Origin: Spirogloea muscicola
Lineage: Eukaryota > Streptophyta > Zygnematophyceae > Spirogloeales > Spirogloeaceae
Assembly: GCA_009602725.1 (NCBI GenBank)
Contig: WELB01000099.1
Location: forward strand, 331,259-395,258
Length of the DNA: 64,000 nucleotides
Reading direction: 5' to 3'
The position numbers were made by a program, and so were the translations under genes. This document shows positions 1 through 9,374 of the stretch, piece by piece. Each line of letters begins with the position of its first letter. Position 1 is the stretch's first letter. The notes below the pieces were generated by a model that ran no database searches, was not told where the DNA came from, and was given only the letters and a program-made list of their open reading frames with translations.

Positions 1-342
1 GCGGCGTTGAAGTCAGCCGGCTCACCGCGCCTGCGGGACACAGCGCGCCGTGCAAGCCTGGCCAACAGGTCGAGCCAGTGGGATCCGAGAGCCCCATGCA
101 CGTCCACAGCCAGGGGGACGAACTCGTCGGCAGCCGGGTGGTCGGCGTGTTTGGCCGCCTTGCTGCGAGCGGCCTTTACCGCAGCGTGGCCAGCCCGCGA
201 GGCAGCAAGCCCCGGGTTGGAGCGGTCGACCACATCAGTGGTGACCACATCGGCAATGATGCGCCCGTCCACCGCCCGTCGTGGACGCCACCAGGTCGAC
301 GCGGCGCGTGTGGAGTCCGTCGGCCCTCTGGAGGATGGGCAT
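1..342 (-). mobile_element. LINE 3'-coding fragment (subfamily 1), cut by window edge
   Basis: The reverse strand encodes part of the C-terminal region of a non-LTR retrotransposon protein. The same stretch recurs almost unchanged at about 892-1,231 and 9,693-9,957. Recognisable blocks are a DVHGALGSHWLDLL-type segment and an arginine-rich segment before it. Only the tail region is present, and the window begins inside the copy. The near identity of the three copies points to recent copying or segmental duplication. Confidence 0.7.
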
Positions 343-354
343 GCAGTAAGCGAG

Positions 355-495
355 AGCGAGAGAGAGAGAAAGGCGCGCGGGGCGCATGAAATGAAAAGGG
401 AGGCCAATTCAAGCCAATACACAGTTCAAGCAGAGGCGAGTGCAAACTAAACAAGGCTACATAATATAGAGACCTAAACTAAGGTGCCTAAGGTC
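355..495 (-). mobile_element. LINE 3' UTR, subfamily 2
   Basis: Reverse complement of the sequence that follows the subfamily 2 stop codon at about 4,757-4,893. It includes the block GGCTTGAATTGGCCTCCCTT and the GCGC-rich end before a CTCTCTT tail. No coding sequence is attached, so this is a 3'-end-only copy. Confidence 0.6.
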
Positions 496-675
496 CTCGC
501 AGTCGCTGCTTAGCTCGTAGTTTGGCCCCTTCGAACCTTGTCAATTTTTTTCGGGCTAGCTTCTCACAGAAGAAGTGGCTCTCCCAATGGGGGCAAGGGC
601 TGTGAGAAGCCAGCCCGACAAGAATTGACAAGGCTCGAAGGGGCCAAACTACGAGCTAAGCAGCGACTGCGGGGC
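496..675. repeat. Inverted repeat made of two opposed LINE 3' UTRs
   Basis: Bases 496-569 and 600-675 are near-perfect reverse complements, with arms of about 75 bp and a spacer of about 30 bp. Each arm contains the block GTAGTTTGGCCCCTTCGA and the start of the 3' hairpin (GGGCTGGCTTCTCACAG). Two element ends lie tail to tail, so transcribed RNA could fold into a long hairpin. Confidence 0.8.
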
Positions 676-1236
676 CTGAAGAGGCTATGGCAGAACGGGG
701 GAGGATGGACCGCTTGGTAGTTACGAGTGAGGAGCCTCACATCCGACAGACTAGCTGCCGGTAAACTATCCCCCTGACGAAAGCCGGAGGCCGCAGCGAG
801 AGCACGGCCAGCACGCAGATGCAAGGCGTGGGCCATGGACCGCTGGAGGGAGACGGACAAGCGCATACGATACACCTGAGCCCACGAGCCAGCGGCGTTG
901 AAGTCAGCCGGCTCACCGCGCCTGCGGGACACAGCGCGCCGTGCAAGCCTGGCCAACAGGTCGAGCCAGTGGGATCCGAGAGCCCCATGCACGTCCACAG
1001 CCAGGGGGACGAATTCATCGGCAGCCGGGTGGTCGGCGTGTTTGGCCGCCTTGCTGCGAGCGGCCTTTCCCGCAGCGTGGCCAGCCCGCGAGGCAGAAAG
1101 CCCCGGGTTGGAGCGGTCGACCACATCAGTGGTGACCACATCGGCAATGATGCGCCCGCCACCGCCCGTCGTGGACGCCACCAGGTCGACGCGGCGCGTG
1201 TGGAGTCCGTCGGCCCTCTGGAGGATGGGCATGACA
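570..1236 (-). mobile_element. LINE C-terminal coding fragment plus 3' UTR (subfamily 1)
   Basis: An open reverse frame of about 230 codons runs from 1,256 down to 564. It encodes the element's C-terminal tail: KHADHPAADEF, then DVHGALGSHWLDLLARLARR, then GSWAQVYRMRLSVSLQRS, then RALAAASGFRQG, and ends near LSDVRLLTRNY. Where the sister copy at 9,525 has a stop after RNY, this copy reads on into the UTR. The 3' UTR hairpin lies at about 594-625. The zinc finger, endonuclease and reverse transcriptase parts are missing (5' truncation). Confidence 0.8.
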
Positions 1237-1265
1237 GAAGTATTCTCCATCGCCACATCTCACAG

Positions 1266-1440
1266 CCCTCAGACGAGAGGTTACTGAGAGTTCGCTTACT
1301 GCTGTCTCCGTCCTTAGCACTCCGACTCCTTCAGACCTTGTCCATTCTTTTGGGCTGGCCTCTCCCAGCCACCAGTTAATCTGGCCGCGCTTGCTTTTTT
1401 CCTTGCCCCCATTGGGAGAGCCACTTCTTCTTGACATTAG
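1266..1440 (+). mobile_element. Two abutting LINE 3' UTR ends
   Basis: The first piece (1,270-1,400) ends in GACCTTGTCCATTCTTTT followed by the stem-loop GGCTGG-CCTCTC-CCAGCC (1,353-1,370) and an ATCTGGCCGCGC tail. The second (about 1,395-1,440) has only the last block, CCCCCATTGGGAGAGCCAC, and a TTCTTCTT end. Neither carries coding sequence. Confidence 0.65.
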
Positions 1441-1640
1441 TACCCACGGGAGAGCACAAACAAATCGGACAAGCTAAGTTGGGGAGCTGGAGCGCCGCCA
1501 CGGAAGCCGGAGGCCCGACTTAGAGCGCGCCCTGCACGTTGATGAAGAGCCAAGGCTTGCGAGCGCAGCAAACAAAGCGAGAGCCGCATTCTACAGTATG
1601 CAACTAAGGCCTGTGGAATGATGGAGTGGCCCAAGCTGCC
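1437..1640 (-). mobile_element. LINE C-terminal tail, subfamily 2
   Basis: A reverse frame of 65 codons with an intact stop encodes the tail of a second subfamily: IIPQALVAYCRMRLSL, RSQALALHQRAGRAL, then APAPQLSLSDLFVLSRGY and stop. The same tail closes the longer copies at 3,806-4,895 and 6,000-6,990, which carry the endonuclease domain. 5' truncated. Confidence 0.75.
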
Positions 1641-1736
1641 CCCCCGACTTTTACGACGCGCAGAAAAGAAAGGAAGCAGCTACGAAGCACTCAGTAACCC
1701 CTGCTAAGCAGCCTCAGGTCAGAGAGACTGGGTTGC

Positions 1737-1992
1737 CCACGCCGTCCATACGCGCGCAGGCCGTGCTATGGCCGCCGCCTCTGGGTCTCGGCGGAGCGCC
1801 TCTTTCCCTGCAGCGAGCTACTCAGACCTGATGTTGCTCACTTGTGGGTACTGAGCTTTCCTCTGCATTGTTTCTGTGTTCTGCAGTATGTTGTAGTGTA
1901 GTCCTTTCTCCGGCTCCTCTTGCTTTGGCATTGGACATTGTCCATTCTTTTTTGGGCTGGCTTGGCCAGCCCCTCTTTTCTATGGGCGCGCT
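1737..1992 (+). mobile_element. LINE C-terminal end plus 3' UTR with hairpin
   Basis: The forward strand encodes the last 40 or so residues (HAVHTRAGRA..., SASFPAASYSDLMLLT) and a stop at about 1,852. The 3' UTR has the block CATTGTCCATTCTTTTTT, a hairpin GGGCTGG-CTTGG-CCAGCCC (1,954-1,972) and the tail TTTTCTATGGGCGCGC. This layout of tail coding, roughly 100-base UTR and terminal hairpin is the standard unit of this locus. Confidence 0.75.
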
Positions 1993-2165
1993 TTTCTCGT
2001 TCCTGGAAGCGGGTCCCCTGGCCAGAGCCAGAGGCAGCAGCGAGGGCTCTGCCTGCACGCAGGTGCAGCGCGCGGGCCATAGACCTCTGCAGCGAGACGG
2101 CCAAGCGCATGCGGTACACCTGCGCTAGCGACCCTGCTGCATGGGAGTCCACCGGCTCCCCATGG
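1993..2165 (-). mobile_element. LINE C-terminal fragment
   Basis: The reverse strand encodes HAAGSLAQVYRMRLAVSLQR, then a RALHLRAGRALAAASGSGQG-type segment. It lies tail to tail with the unit before it and abuts a forward copy, so three truncated copies of different orientation meet within 200 bp. Confidence 0.65.
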
Positions 2166-2880
2166 AAGCTTTCCCACCTAACTGCCTGATTGGGGTGCGC
2201 CAGTGCGAGTGCTGCTTCCGTGCAGAGAGTGCTGAGCTCGCCACTCACATGCTGCGATGCCCCACTGGACCAGAAGTGGTGGGCATCCACAACCTCCTCC
2301 GTGATGCTCTGGCGGGTTTGATGCGCGACGGCGGGTACCGTGCGGTCGTGGAAGTGAACAACATCATGCCTATCACCACGGATGCCCAGGGACGTCATCA
2401 TCGCCGCACACTTGACATTGTGGGCGTGCAACCTGGTGGAGGACCAAGGGCTTTGGTCGATATTGTGGTTACGGAGGCCTATAAAGGTCCAGCATCGACA
2501 CACATCGCTGGCTACGCAGTGGGCAGTGCTGAACAAAGAAAGTTGCAGCACTACTCCGATTACCCCCGATGTGATCAGCTCTTGCCAGCGGCAATCGACA
2601 TCTTTGGCTGCTTACGTCCTCGTTTCCTTACTCTCCTTCAAACATAGCCAATCTAGGCTACACACGACATGCAGATGTGTTCCCGGCTGAGATGGGCTTG
2701 CCAGCTGCTTATCTGTTGTTGTTGCGACGACGAGTTTCGGCCTGTTTGCAGCGTGCTCAGGCTAATGCTTGCACCAGAAAGCTGGGCGAGCTCTAGTTGG
2801 TGGCAGAAGGGCTTCGTATCTGCCATCTAGTATCCAGGCATCGGTTAGCGACCTTTATGTTTTGACCCGTGGTTTCTGAG
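2141..2880 (+). mobile_element. LINE 3' half: zinc finger plus restriction-like endonuclease region
   Basis: An uninterrupted frame (2,141-2,647) encodes the conserved 3' domain of the element. First comes a zinc-finger-like C/H cluster (GVRQCECC ... HMLRC). Next is HNLLRDALAGLMRDGGY, then RRTLDIV ... RALVDIVVTEAYK, which resembles a PD-(D/E)xK nuclease core. Last is HYSDYPRCDQLLPAAIDIFG. In RLE-bearing LINEs such a domain nicks the target DNA. After the stop a broken tail ends in SDLYVLTRGF at about 2,878. The reverse transcriptase is absent. Assignment to a named RLE clade needs the missing parts. Confidence 0.7.
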
Positions 2881-3805
2881 CGGGTCAATCTACTGTAGGT
2901 TATGTAGGTCTTAAGATGTGCTTGCCTTTGTACTTGGCCATTTGGCTTTCGTTTGTTTCAAATACACGAAAGTTTTCCATGGAAGCGGCGGGCAATGGCG
3001 TGACGAGAGAGCTGGTTGAGCAGCTCGAGCCACCGAGCGCCCAGCGCCCCGTGCGCATCGATGGCGAGCGGGAATGGACGAAGAGGTCTCCTTGACTCGA
3101 TTCGGGCTGGCTGTTTTTTCTCCGGCGGCTAGTCTGGCTGGCTTCTCCAGCCCCTATCCTCAATGGGCGAGCCCTTTCCTGAGGCTGCTTAGCAGGGGTT
3201 ACTGAGTGCTTCGTAGCTGCTTCGCTTCTTTTCTGTGCTTGTTGTTCTTCGTACTTCCCCTGACCCCTTCTCGTCCTTTGTACATTCTTTTCTGGGCTGG
3301 CTTTTTCCAGCCCCTATCCTCAATGGGCGAGCCCTTCTCTCTTTCTTCAGACCTGATGTTGCTCACTCGTGAATACTGAGCTTCCCTGCATCGTCTTTAT
3401 GTTCTGCAGTCTTTCGTAGTGTAGTCCTTTTTTTAATTTTTTCCCCCGGCTCCTCTTTCTTTGGCTTTGGACATTGTCCATTCATTTTTGGGCTGGCTTT
3501 GCCAGCCCCTCTTCTCTATGGGCGCGCACTTCTTCTTTCTTCCCTGCACCGAGCTACTCCGACCTGATGTTGCTCAGTCTCGGGTACTGAGCTTCTCTCT
3601 GCATCGTCTTGTGTTTGTAGTGTTTTGAGGTTTTAGGCTCATAACACTCACGCTGCGGACGTGCAGGCCGCCTCCGAACCGAAGGAACTCCGAATCTGAG
3701 TTCGCGTACTGCTGTCTCAGTCCTTAGCACTCCGGCTCCTTCAGACCTTGTCCCTTCTTTTGGGCTGGCCTCTCCTAGCCACCAGTTAATCTGGCCGCGC
3801 TTGCT
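2881..3805. mobile_element. Mosaic of LINE ends on both strands
   Basis: Pieces that can be read are: a conserved UTR block at 2,905-2,980 (AGATGTGCTTGCC, TTTCAAATACACGAAAG); a reverse tail-coding fragment at 2,985-3,095 (AIDAHGALGARWLELL); forward 3' ends with hairpins at 3,136-3,153, 3,294-3,313 and 3,490-3,508; and a forward end at 3,690-3,805 whose stem GGCTGG...CTAGCC keeps a G-T wobble. No host gene is visible. Confidence 0.6.
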
Positions 3806-4895
3806 GTTTGAAGGGAAATGCTCAAGGACGATAAACGTTGCCTTACCCGGCTCCTTTCCATCAGCTCCCCGGGCGCGTCTGAGTGGCTAAATGCTCTGCC
3901 GATATACGAGTCCCTTCGGCTCATTACCCAGTTACCAGGTCATTTGTAAGGCTTGAATTGGCCTCCCTTTCAATTTCATGCACACCGCGCGCCTTCTCTC
4001 TTCGGCTCTCAGACAATCTGTTCGGTACAGCGCTCCATCACCACCTCGGCCTCCGCCCCCCTTGCTTGGCTGGCATTCGCCAGTGCGAGTGTGGCCATAT
4101 TACCGATGACAAGCTCGCTCTAGCTGCGCACATGCTGAGGTGTGTAGAGGGGGGTGAGCGCATTGCCTCCCACGCCTTACTCAGGGATACTATGTTTGGA
4201 ATTGTGTATCATCCGGTGATGGAGGTGTCCGGCATCATGCCAATCTCCTCAAGGCGCAGCAAGCCATACGTGCGGCGTCTGGACGTGGTCGCCACCCCCC
4301 GGGGCGGTGGGCCTCGTCTGCTCCTGGACGTGGTACTGATCGACGCATACAAGGTTGGCGCACCCTCATCAACCGTGTCTGGCTGGGCCACGTCCAGCGC
4401 GGAGCGCAAGAAGGAGCGGCACTACCAGGACCATCCCCGAGGAGACCATCATTATCCGTGTGCCATGGATATCGACGGAGGCTATGGCGTAAATTGGTCT
4501 TCCTTGATCTAGCATCTGGCCCGGTTGGTTCATGGGCATCGTTGCAGTCAGGGGGCAGCTTAGGCCACTCCAGCATTCCTCAGGCCTTAGTTGCACATTA
4601 CAGAATGCGGCTCTCGCTGAGTCTGCAGCGCTCGCAAGCATTGGCTCTTCATCAACGTGCAAGGCGCGCTCTAAGTCAGGCCTCTGGCTTTCGTGGCGGC
4701 GCTCCAGCTCCCCAAATTAGCTTGTCGGAATTGTTTGTGCTCACCCGTGGGTACCAATGTCACCTTAGGCACCTCAGTTTAGGTTTCCGTATTATGAAGC
4801 CTTGTTTACTTTGCACTAGGCTCTGCCTGAACACTGTATTGGCTTGAATTGGCCTCCCTCTCATTTCATGCGCTCCGCGCGCTTTCTCTCTTTGA
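3806..4895 (+). mobile_element. LINE 3' half with endonuclease domain and tail, subfamily 2
   Basis: In order: ASEWLNALPIYESLRL, then (after an 86-bp insertion at 3,923-4,008) the zinc finger CLAGIRQCECG...HMLRC, then HALLRDTMFG, VMEVSGIMPI, RRLDVVATPRGGGPRLLLDV, DAYK, ERKKERHYQDHP and DIDGGYGVNWSSL. The frame stops at 4,512. The C-terminal tail (IPQALVAHYRMRLSLSLQRS through LSELFVLTRGY) continues in another frame to about 4,757, so the copy carries a frameshift. The subfamily 2 UTR follows to 4,895. Confidence 0.75.
3923..4008 (+). mobile_element. Tiny LINE 3'-end insertion with 9-bp target duplication
   Basis: The host LINE copy reads through CTTCGGCTC at 3,914-3,922. An 86-bp block follows and ends with a second CTTCGGCTC at 4,000-4,008, after which the host reading resumes. 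The inserted part carries the subfamily 2 3' end (GGCTTGAATTGGCCTCCC, a GCGCGCC block and a CTCTC tail). This fixes the 3' terminus of the element and shows extreme 5' truncation. Confidence 0.75.
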
Positions 4896-5298
4896 GGTGT
4901 AGTCCTTTTTCGGCACCTCTTTCTTTGGCTTTGGACTGTCCATTCTTTTTAGGCCGGCTTTGCCAGCCCCTTTTCTCTATGGGCGAGCACTTTCTTTCGG
5001 GCTGGCTGTTGCTCTCCTGCGGCTAGTCTTTGACTTGCGGCTCCTAACTAGAGATTACAAAGTGATTATCCTACCGGGACAGCTTTGGGCGAGGGCTTTT
5101 CGGCCCCTGCGGACCTTGTCAATTTCTTGTTGGCTGGCTGTTCACTCCCTTGCCCCCTTCTGGGAAATGGAGTGTGCATCAATGGTTTTCACACTTCAGG
5201 GTTTGGGCTTTCACCCGAAACCCCCTGAAACTCCTAAACCCTAATCCAAACCCTTTCTGGGAGAGCTATCCTTCATCTCTGCTCCTTCAGTCAGCGCT
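4896..5298 (+). mobile_element. LINE 3' ends and a tail scrap
   Basis: A forward 3' end at 4,896-5,010 has the hairpin GGCCGG-CTTTG-CCAGCC with one mismatch. A scrap of tail coding (5,020-5,065) and another UTR start (5,090-5,165) follow. The rest is the telomere-like stretch listed separately. No host gene is seen. Confidence 0.5.
5190..5262. repeat. Degenerate telomere-like repeat
   Basis: Contains CCTAAACCCTAATCCAAACC next to CCCGAAACCCCCTGAAAC, and the opposite sense (CAGGGTTTGGG) just before. These resemble the plant and algal telomere unit TTTAGGG but are degenerate and only about three units long. It could be a break-repair scar or chance. It lies between two LINE 3' ends. Confidence 0.4.
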
Positions 5299-5690
5299 TT
5301 GGCCCCTTTGAACCTGGTCAATTCTTTTCGGGCTGGCTATTCACAGGCGCTAGGTCGCGGGCCGGTGAACTCCCATGCAGCATGGTCGCTAGCGCAGGTG
5401 TACCGCATGCGCTTGGCCGTCTCGCTGCAGAGGTCTATGGCCCGCGCCCTGCACCTGCGTGCAGGCAGAGCCCTCGCTGCTGCCTCTGGCTCTGGCCAGG
5501 GGACCCGCTTCCAGGAACCCAGTCTCTCTGACCTGAGGCTGCTTAGCAGGGGTTACTGAGTGCTTCGTAGCTGCTTCGCTTCTTTTCTGTGCTTGTTGTT
5601 CTTCGTACTTCCCCTGGCCCCTTCTCGTCCTTCGTACATTCTTTTCTGGGCTGGCTTTTTCCAGCCCCTATCCTCAATGGGCGAGCCCTT
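5299..5690 (+). mobile_element. LINE C-terminal end plus 3' UTR
   Basis: A forward frame ending at 5,559 encodes SLAQVYRMRLAVSLQRSMAR, RALHLRAGRALAAAS and SLSDLRLLSRGY with an intact stop. The 3' UTR ends in the hairpin GGGCTGG-CTTTTT-CCAGCCC (5,648-5,667) and the tail TATCCTCAATGGGCGAGC. The first 50 bases are another copy's UTR fused in frame by chance. Confidence 0.7.
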
Positions 5691-5965
5691 CTCTCTCTAT
5701 TCACAGCCCTTGCCCCCTTGGGATCTTCTTTTCGGGCTGGCTGTTCACAGCCCTCTCTCTCTCTCTTTTACTTGCCCTTGCCATCGACGTTCACGGGGCC
5801 TACAGCAATCGCTGGCTGGACCTCCTGCAACGGCTTGCCCGGCAGGCCATTGACTGGCGGGCGGGTCAGCGAGGGGAGGTGCCGGGCTTCAACGTTGCCG
5901 GATCGCTCGCTCAGGTCTTTCGCATGCGACTCTCCGTCTCTCTCTAGCTCTCTGACCTGAAGGCT
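5691..5965 (+). mobile_element. LINE 3' UTR scrap and tail-coding fragment
   Basis: A UTR hairpin GGGCTG...CAGCCC at 5,734-5,753 is followed at 5,778-5,965 by tail coding (AIDVHGAYSNRWLDLLQRLA, RQAIDWRAGQRGE, VAGSLAQVFRMRLSVSL) that breaks off at a stop before the usual end. Confidence 0.6.
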
Positions 5966-5999
5966 CAAGCTTCACGCGCAGCCAATGAGCAAGCCATGA

Positions 6000-6990
6000 G
6001 CCACCATGGCGAGCCACCTCAAAGCTCTGCTCAAGGAAGATGGGCGTGGGCTCTCTCGTCTTCACTCCATCAGGTCTCCGGGGGCGTCGGATTGGCTCAA
6101 CGCTTTGCCGATTTGCGAATACCTCCGGCTCTCCGACGACCTCTTCCGGACGGCTGTTCACCACCATCTCGGCCTCCCTCCACTTTGTTTGGCTGGTATT
6201 CGACAGTGTGAATGTGGCTATCATTCGGAGGATAAGATGTCGTTGGCAGCTCACATGCTTCGAGGGAAGTGAACGTAATGCCTCCCACAATCTTCTCAGA
6301 GATGCTATGTATGGCTTGGTGCGCGAGGCAGGTTACCATGCAGCCATGGAGGTGCCGGGCATCATGCCGGTACTCCAGAAGCGCGGCAGGCCCTACATCA
6401 GACGTCTGGATGTGGTTGCGACCCCCCGGAGCGGTGGGCCGCGTCTCCTCCTTGATGTCGTTCTTATTGACGCCGTTCAACCAGGGGCAACCACACCATC
6501 TGTGCCAGGTTGGGCGACACATCATGCGGAGAGGAAGAAGGAGAGGCACTACAACGACCACCCCCGGGGCGACCACTTCTTCCCATGCGCCATGGACATA
6601 TATGGCAGCCACGGAACGAAGTGGTCTTCCCTCCTCCATCGCCTGGCTCTGCATGTTGACGCCCGCCGACGTAGTCGCGCGGGTAGCTTAGGGCATTCTA
6701 GCGTCCCGCAAGCCATCGTTGCATGCTATAGTATGCGGCTATCATTGAACTTTCAGCGCTCCCAGGCACTTGCGATACACCAGCGTGCTGGGCGTGCATT
6801 AGCCCAGGCTAATGGCTTCTGTGGTGGTGGTTCGGCTCCTCAGCTTAGCTTGTCAGATATGCACGTGCTCAATCGGGGATATTAGGGCCCCCTTAGCTAG
6901 CTCATTACCTCGTAACAGGAAATTTGGAAGGCTAGATTGGCTTCCCTTTCAATTTCATGCGCACCGCGCGCCTTCTCTCCAGCGCTCTTT
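6000..6990 (+). mobile_element. Longest LINE copy: endonuclease region, tail and 3' UTR
   Basis: The best preserved copy. It starts with HLKALLKEDGRGLSRLHSIR and ASDWLNALPICEYLRLSDDL, then the zinc finger (CLAGIRQCECGY...HML) and one frame shift near 6,270. It continues open to 6,885 through NLLRDAMYGLVREAGYHAAM, RRLDVVATPRSGGPRLLLDV, ERKKERHYNDHPRGDH, MDIYGSHGTKWSSLLHRLAL, SVPQAIVACYSMRLSLNFQ and LSLSDMHVLNRGY with stop. The UTR runs to about 6,990. Upstream reverse transcriptase coding is absent. The LD...DVVLIDA(V) core is typical of restriction-like endonuclease LINEs. Confidence 0.8.
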
Positions 6991-7004
6991 GGCTCACGCA
7001 GTCC

Positions 7005-7270
7005 ATATGCGTGCCGGCCACGCATGGCTGCTGCCCTTCTTCTCTATGGGCGAGCACTTTCTTCCTCAGGGTCGCGCCGGATTGCTTCTTTTCCTGCAGC
7101 GAGTACTCGGATCTGATGTTGCTCACTCGCGGGTTCTGAGCTTTCCTCTGCATCGTCTTGTGTCTAGTTGTGTAGTTTTTCTTTTCGGCACATCTTTTGG
7201 CTTTTGGATTTTGTCCATTCTTTTTGGGCTGGCGTTGCCAGCCCCTCTTCTCTAAGGGCGAGCCCTTTCC
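7005..7270 (+). mobile_element. LINE C-terminal end plus 3' UTR
   Basis: Tail coding (AHAVHMRAGHAWLL) is interrupted by a 30-bp insertion and ends near 7,140. The UTR has TTGTCCATTCTTTTTGGG and a hairpin GGGCTGG-CGTTG-CCAGCCC (7,226-7,244). The stem matches neighbouring copies; the loop differs. Confidence 0.65.
7036..7065 (+). mobile_element. 30-bp LINE 3'-end stub inside a LINE tail
   Basis: The tail coding normally reads GCTGCTGCC then TCAGGG. Here 30 bp lie between, consisting of the family's terminal block (CTTCTTCTCTATGGGCGAGC, then ACTTTCTT). Only CC is repeated at the edges, so a target duplication is not clear. Confidence 0.6.
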
Positions 7271-7830
7271 TTTTTCACAGCCCTTGGCCCCGTTGGGAGA
7301 GCCACTTCTCCCAGCCTGAAAATGCTGTCAGAACGGGTGGAGGATGGACCACTCAGCAGTAGCTACGAGTGAGGAGCCTCAAATCCGACAGACTAGCTGC
7401 CGGAAAACTATCCCGCCGACGAAAGCCAGAGGCTGCAGCGAAATCACGGCCAGCACGCAGATGCAAGGCGTAGGCCATGGACCGCTGGAGGGAGGTAGAC
7501 AACCGCATGCGATAGACCTGGGCCCACGAACCAGCGGCGTTGAAGTCAGCCGACTCACCTCGGCTGCGGGACACAGCGCGCCGCATTTTCAGGCACCCTC
7601 CGACATTGTGGTCCCTCCAAACTGTCAATTCTATTCGGGGTGGCTTTTCACAGCCCGTGCCCCCATTGGCCACACAGGCCACACAGCCCCTCCATCTCTT
7701 CAGAGACACTCCATTCCATTGGGAGAGCCACACCGCCCTCTCCTCGAAGCGTCTTTCTTCTTCTTCCCCATAGAAAAAGAGGGGCTAGCAAAGCCAACCC
7801 AGAAAAGTATCCTCCCTGCAACCCCCCCTC
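7271..7830. mobile_element. LINE fragments, mainly a reverse C-terminal end
   Basis: A reverse tail-coding segment at about 7,345-7,590 reads NAAGSWAQVYRMRLSTSLQR and ASLSDLRLLTRSYC. A forward 3' UTR at 7,600-7,720 and a reverse 3' end at 7,776-7,815 (hairpin GGGGCTAG...CTAACCC, decayed) flank it. Confidence 0.55.
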
Positions 7831-7959
7831 GAGAAGAAGCTCGTCCACATTTTGATGTAGTGGCTGGGAACCTCCTCACTCCCTTTTCTTTCTCTTATTT
7901 TCGCAGCGCCAGACCAAGCACAGGACAAAGGGGCACATGCTAGACTCGCCTCTGCAGTC

Positions 7960-8130
7960 GAAGATGAGCGTCGCAAGACGCTGAGGAGGATGCCAGAAAT
8001 CAGGACCAACCCAAGGAGTCTGGCACGTTTCAACTCGCTTGCAAGACCTGGGACAACTGCCTGGCTCGCTACTCACGCCATTCACAATGCCTAAAAACAG
8101 CCCCGAGGCCTTTCTTTTAGATTTCGCTAG
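7960..8130 (+). mobile_element. LINE fragment upstream of the endonuclease domain
   Basis: Forward reading LARPGTTAWLATHAIHNA aligns by eye with the segment SPGASDWLNALPICEY that precedes the zinc finger in the longer copies. It is divergent, so it is probably an old copy or a different subfamily. 7,831-7,959 is unassigned. Confidence 0.4.
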
Positions 8131-8216
8131 GTTGGCCAATCACAGCTCTGGCATGGGCCATCCAGCAGCCCACTGTGATCTCCCGGTATTCGCTAGATGT
8201 GATCTCCTTGTACTAG

Positions 8217-8660
8217 CTAGATGCGAAACCAGAGAATGCACATGATATTATGAGCTCTTAAAGACCAACAGGCTAGCGTCCAATCAAGGCATATGCTGCA
8301 GGCATGCCCATCTGGGCTGGAAATATATTCCCACGTCGTGCATATCCTAGACTTGCAATTTCTCAAGTAAGGTATGAGAGCGAGGACCCATGCTGCCAAA
8401 ATTGTCAATTCCGGCTGGTAGGAGGTGATTACTACGGGGGTAGTCAGATTAGTGCTGCGGCTTTCTCTGCTCTGCACTTCCCACTGCGTGGCCAGCAATG
8501 TGAGTCGAAGTAGGGAACTTGTATGCCTCCGTCACAACTACATCGACCAAGGCTCGTTGGCCTCCGCCAGGTTGTACTCACAAGATGTCTAGGGTGCGAT
8601 CTTGATGGCGTCCCTGAGCTTCCGTAGCAATGGGCGTAACGTTGCTGACTTAGCAATGGC
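8217..8660 (-). mobile_element. LINE endonuclease-region fragment
   Basis: The reverse strand matches the 2,382-2,690 part of the forward copy in the same alternative frame (LATQWEVQSRESRS against LATQWAVLNKESCS; TILAAWVLAL against TSLAAYVLVS). It is therefore a diverged second copy of that subfamily. The coding frame itself is broken. Confidence 0.55.
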
Positions 8661-9374
8661 GCGGTGGCTGGCGGTCAAAAATGAATAAGTGTTTTTCAGG
8701 TCCCTGGTCAGTCAGCAGCCGCAAGTCACAGAAGAATGGGGAGTGGAGTGTGGACAGAGAGAAGAAAGTGGCTCTTTCAACGAAGATATAGCTCTTATAA
8801 TGTAAGCAAATGGCTATAAGAAGAAAGACTCTGCCAGTAGAGGGCGTGCGAGGTGCTTGCTGGCTGTCCTCAAGCAGCAGCTTCTGGCTTTCGTTAGAGG
8901 GATTGTTGTCCGGCAGCTAGTCTGTCGGAACTGAGGTTCCTCACTCGTAGTTATTGAGTGGTCCATCCTACACCCGCTCTGAGACAGCGCTTTAGGCCCC
9001 TTCGTGGTTTGGCCCCTTCGAAATATATCAATTTTGTCGGGCTGGCTTATCACAGCCCTTGGCCCCATTGGGAGAGCCACTTCTTCTTCTGTTGTTGCCT
9101 TATTCTTTGGACTTTTTTCTTGGACGTTGTTGATTCTTTCTGGGCTGGACATTCCAGCCTCCGCCCCTTTTCTTATTCTTCTTTTGGAAGAGCTCTCTTC
9201 TTTTTGACGGAGCTCACTGCTACTAACTAGAGGTTGCTGAAGTACTCATCCAACCGGGAAGGCTGTGGTAAACGAGAGAAAGCTGTGGGAAAATAGAGAA
9301 GTACTCTCCCATAGAAGGTAGGGGCTGGGAAGGGCCAGCATGAATAGACAAGGTCCAAAGAGCCGGAAGGCGCC
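8661..9374. mobile_element. LINE C-terminal end and several 3' UTRs
   Basis: Forward tail coding at 8,820-8,965 (LSELRFLTRSY and stop) is followed by UTR hairpins at 9,039-9,058 (GGGCTG...CAGCCC) and 9,143-9,159 (GGCTGG-ACATT-CCAGCC). A reverse 3' end lies at 9,305-9,370. 8,661-8,815 shows nothing recognisable. Confidence 0.5.

Noticed and set aside
819-1379. Forward open frames opposite the LINE tails (for example 819-1,379 and 9,498-9,785)
   Set aside because: Mirror frames of the GC-rich reverse coding sequence; the conserved tail is on the minus strand and matches the forward tails elsewhere.
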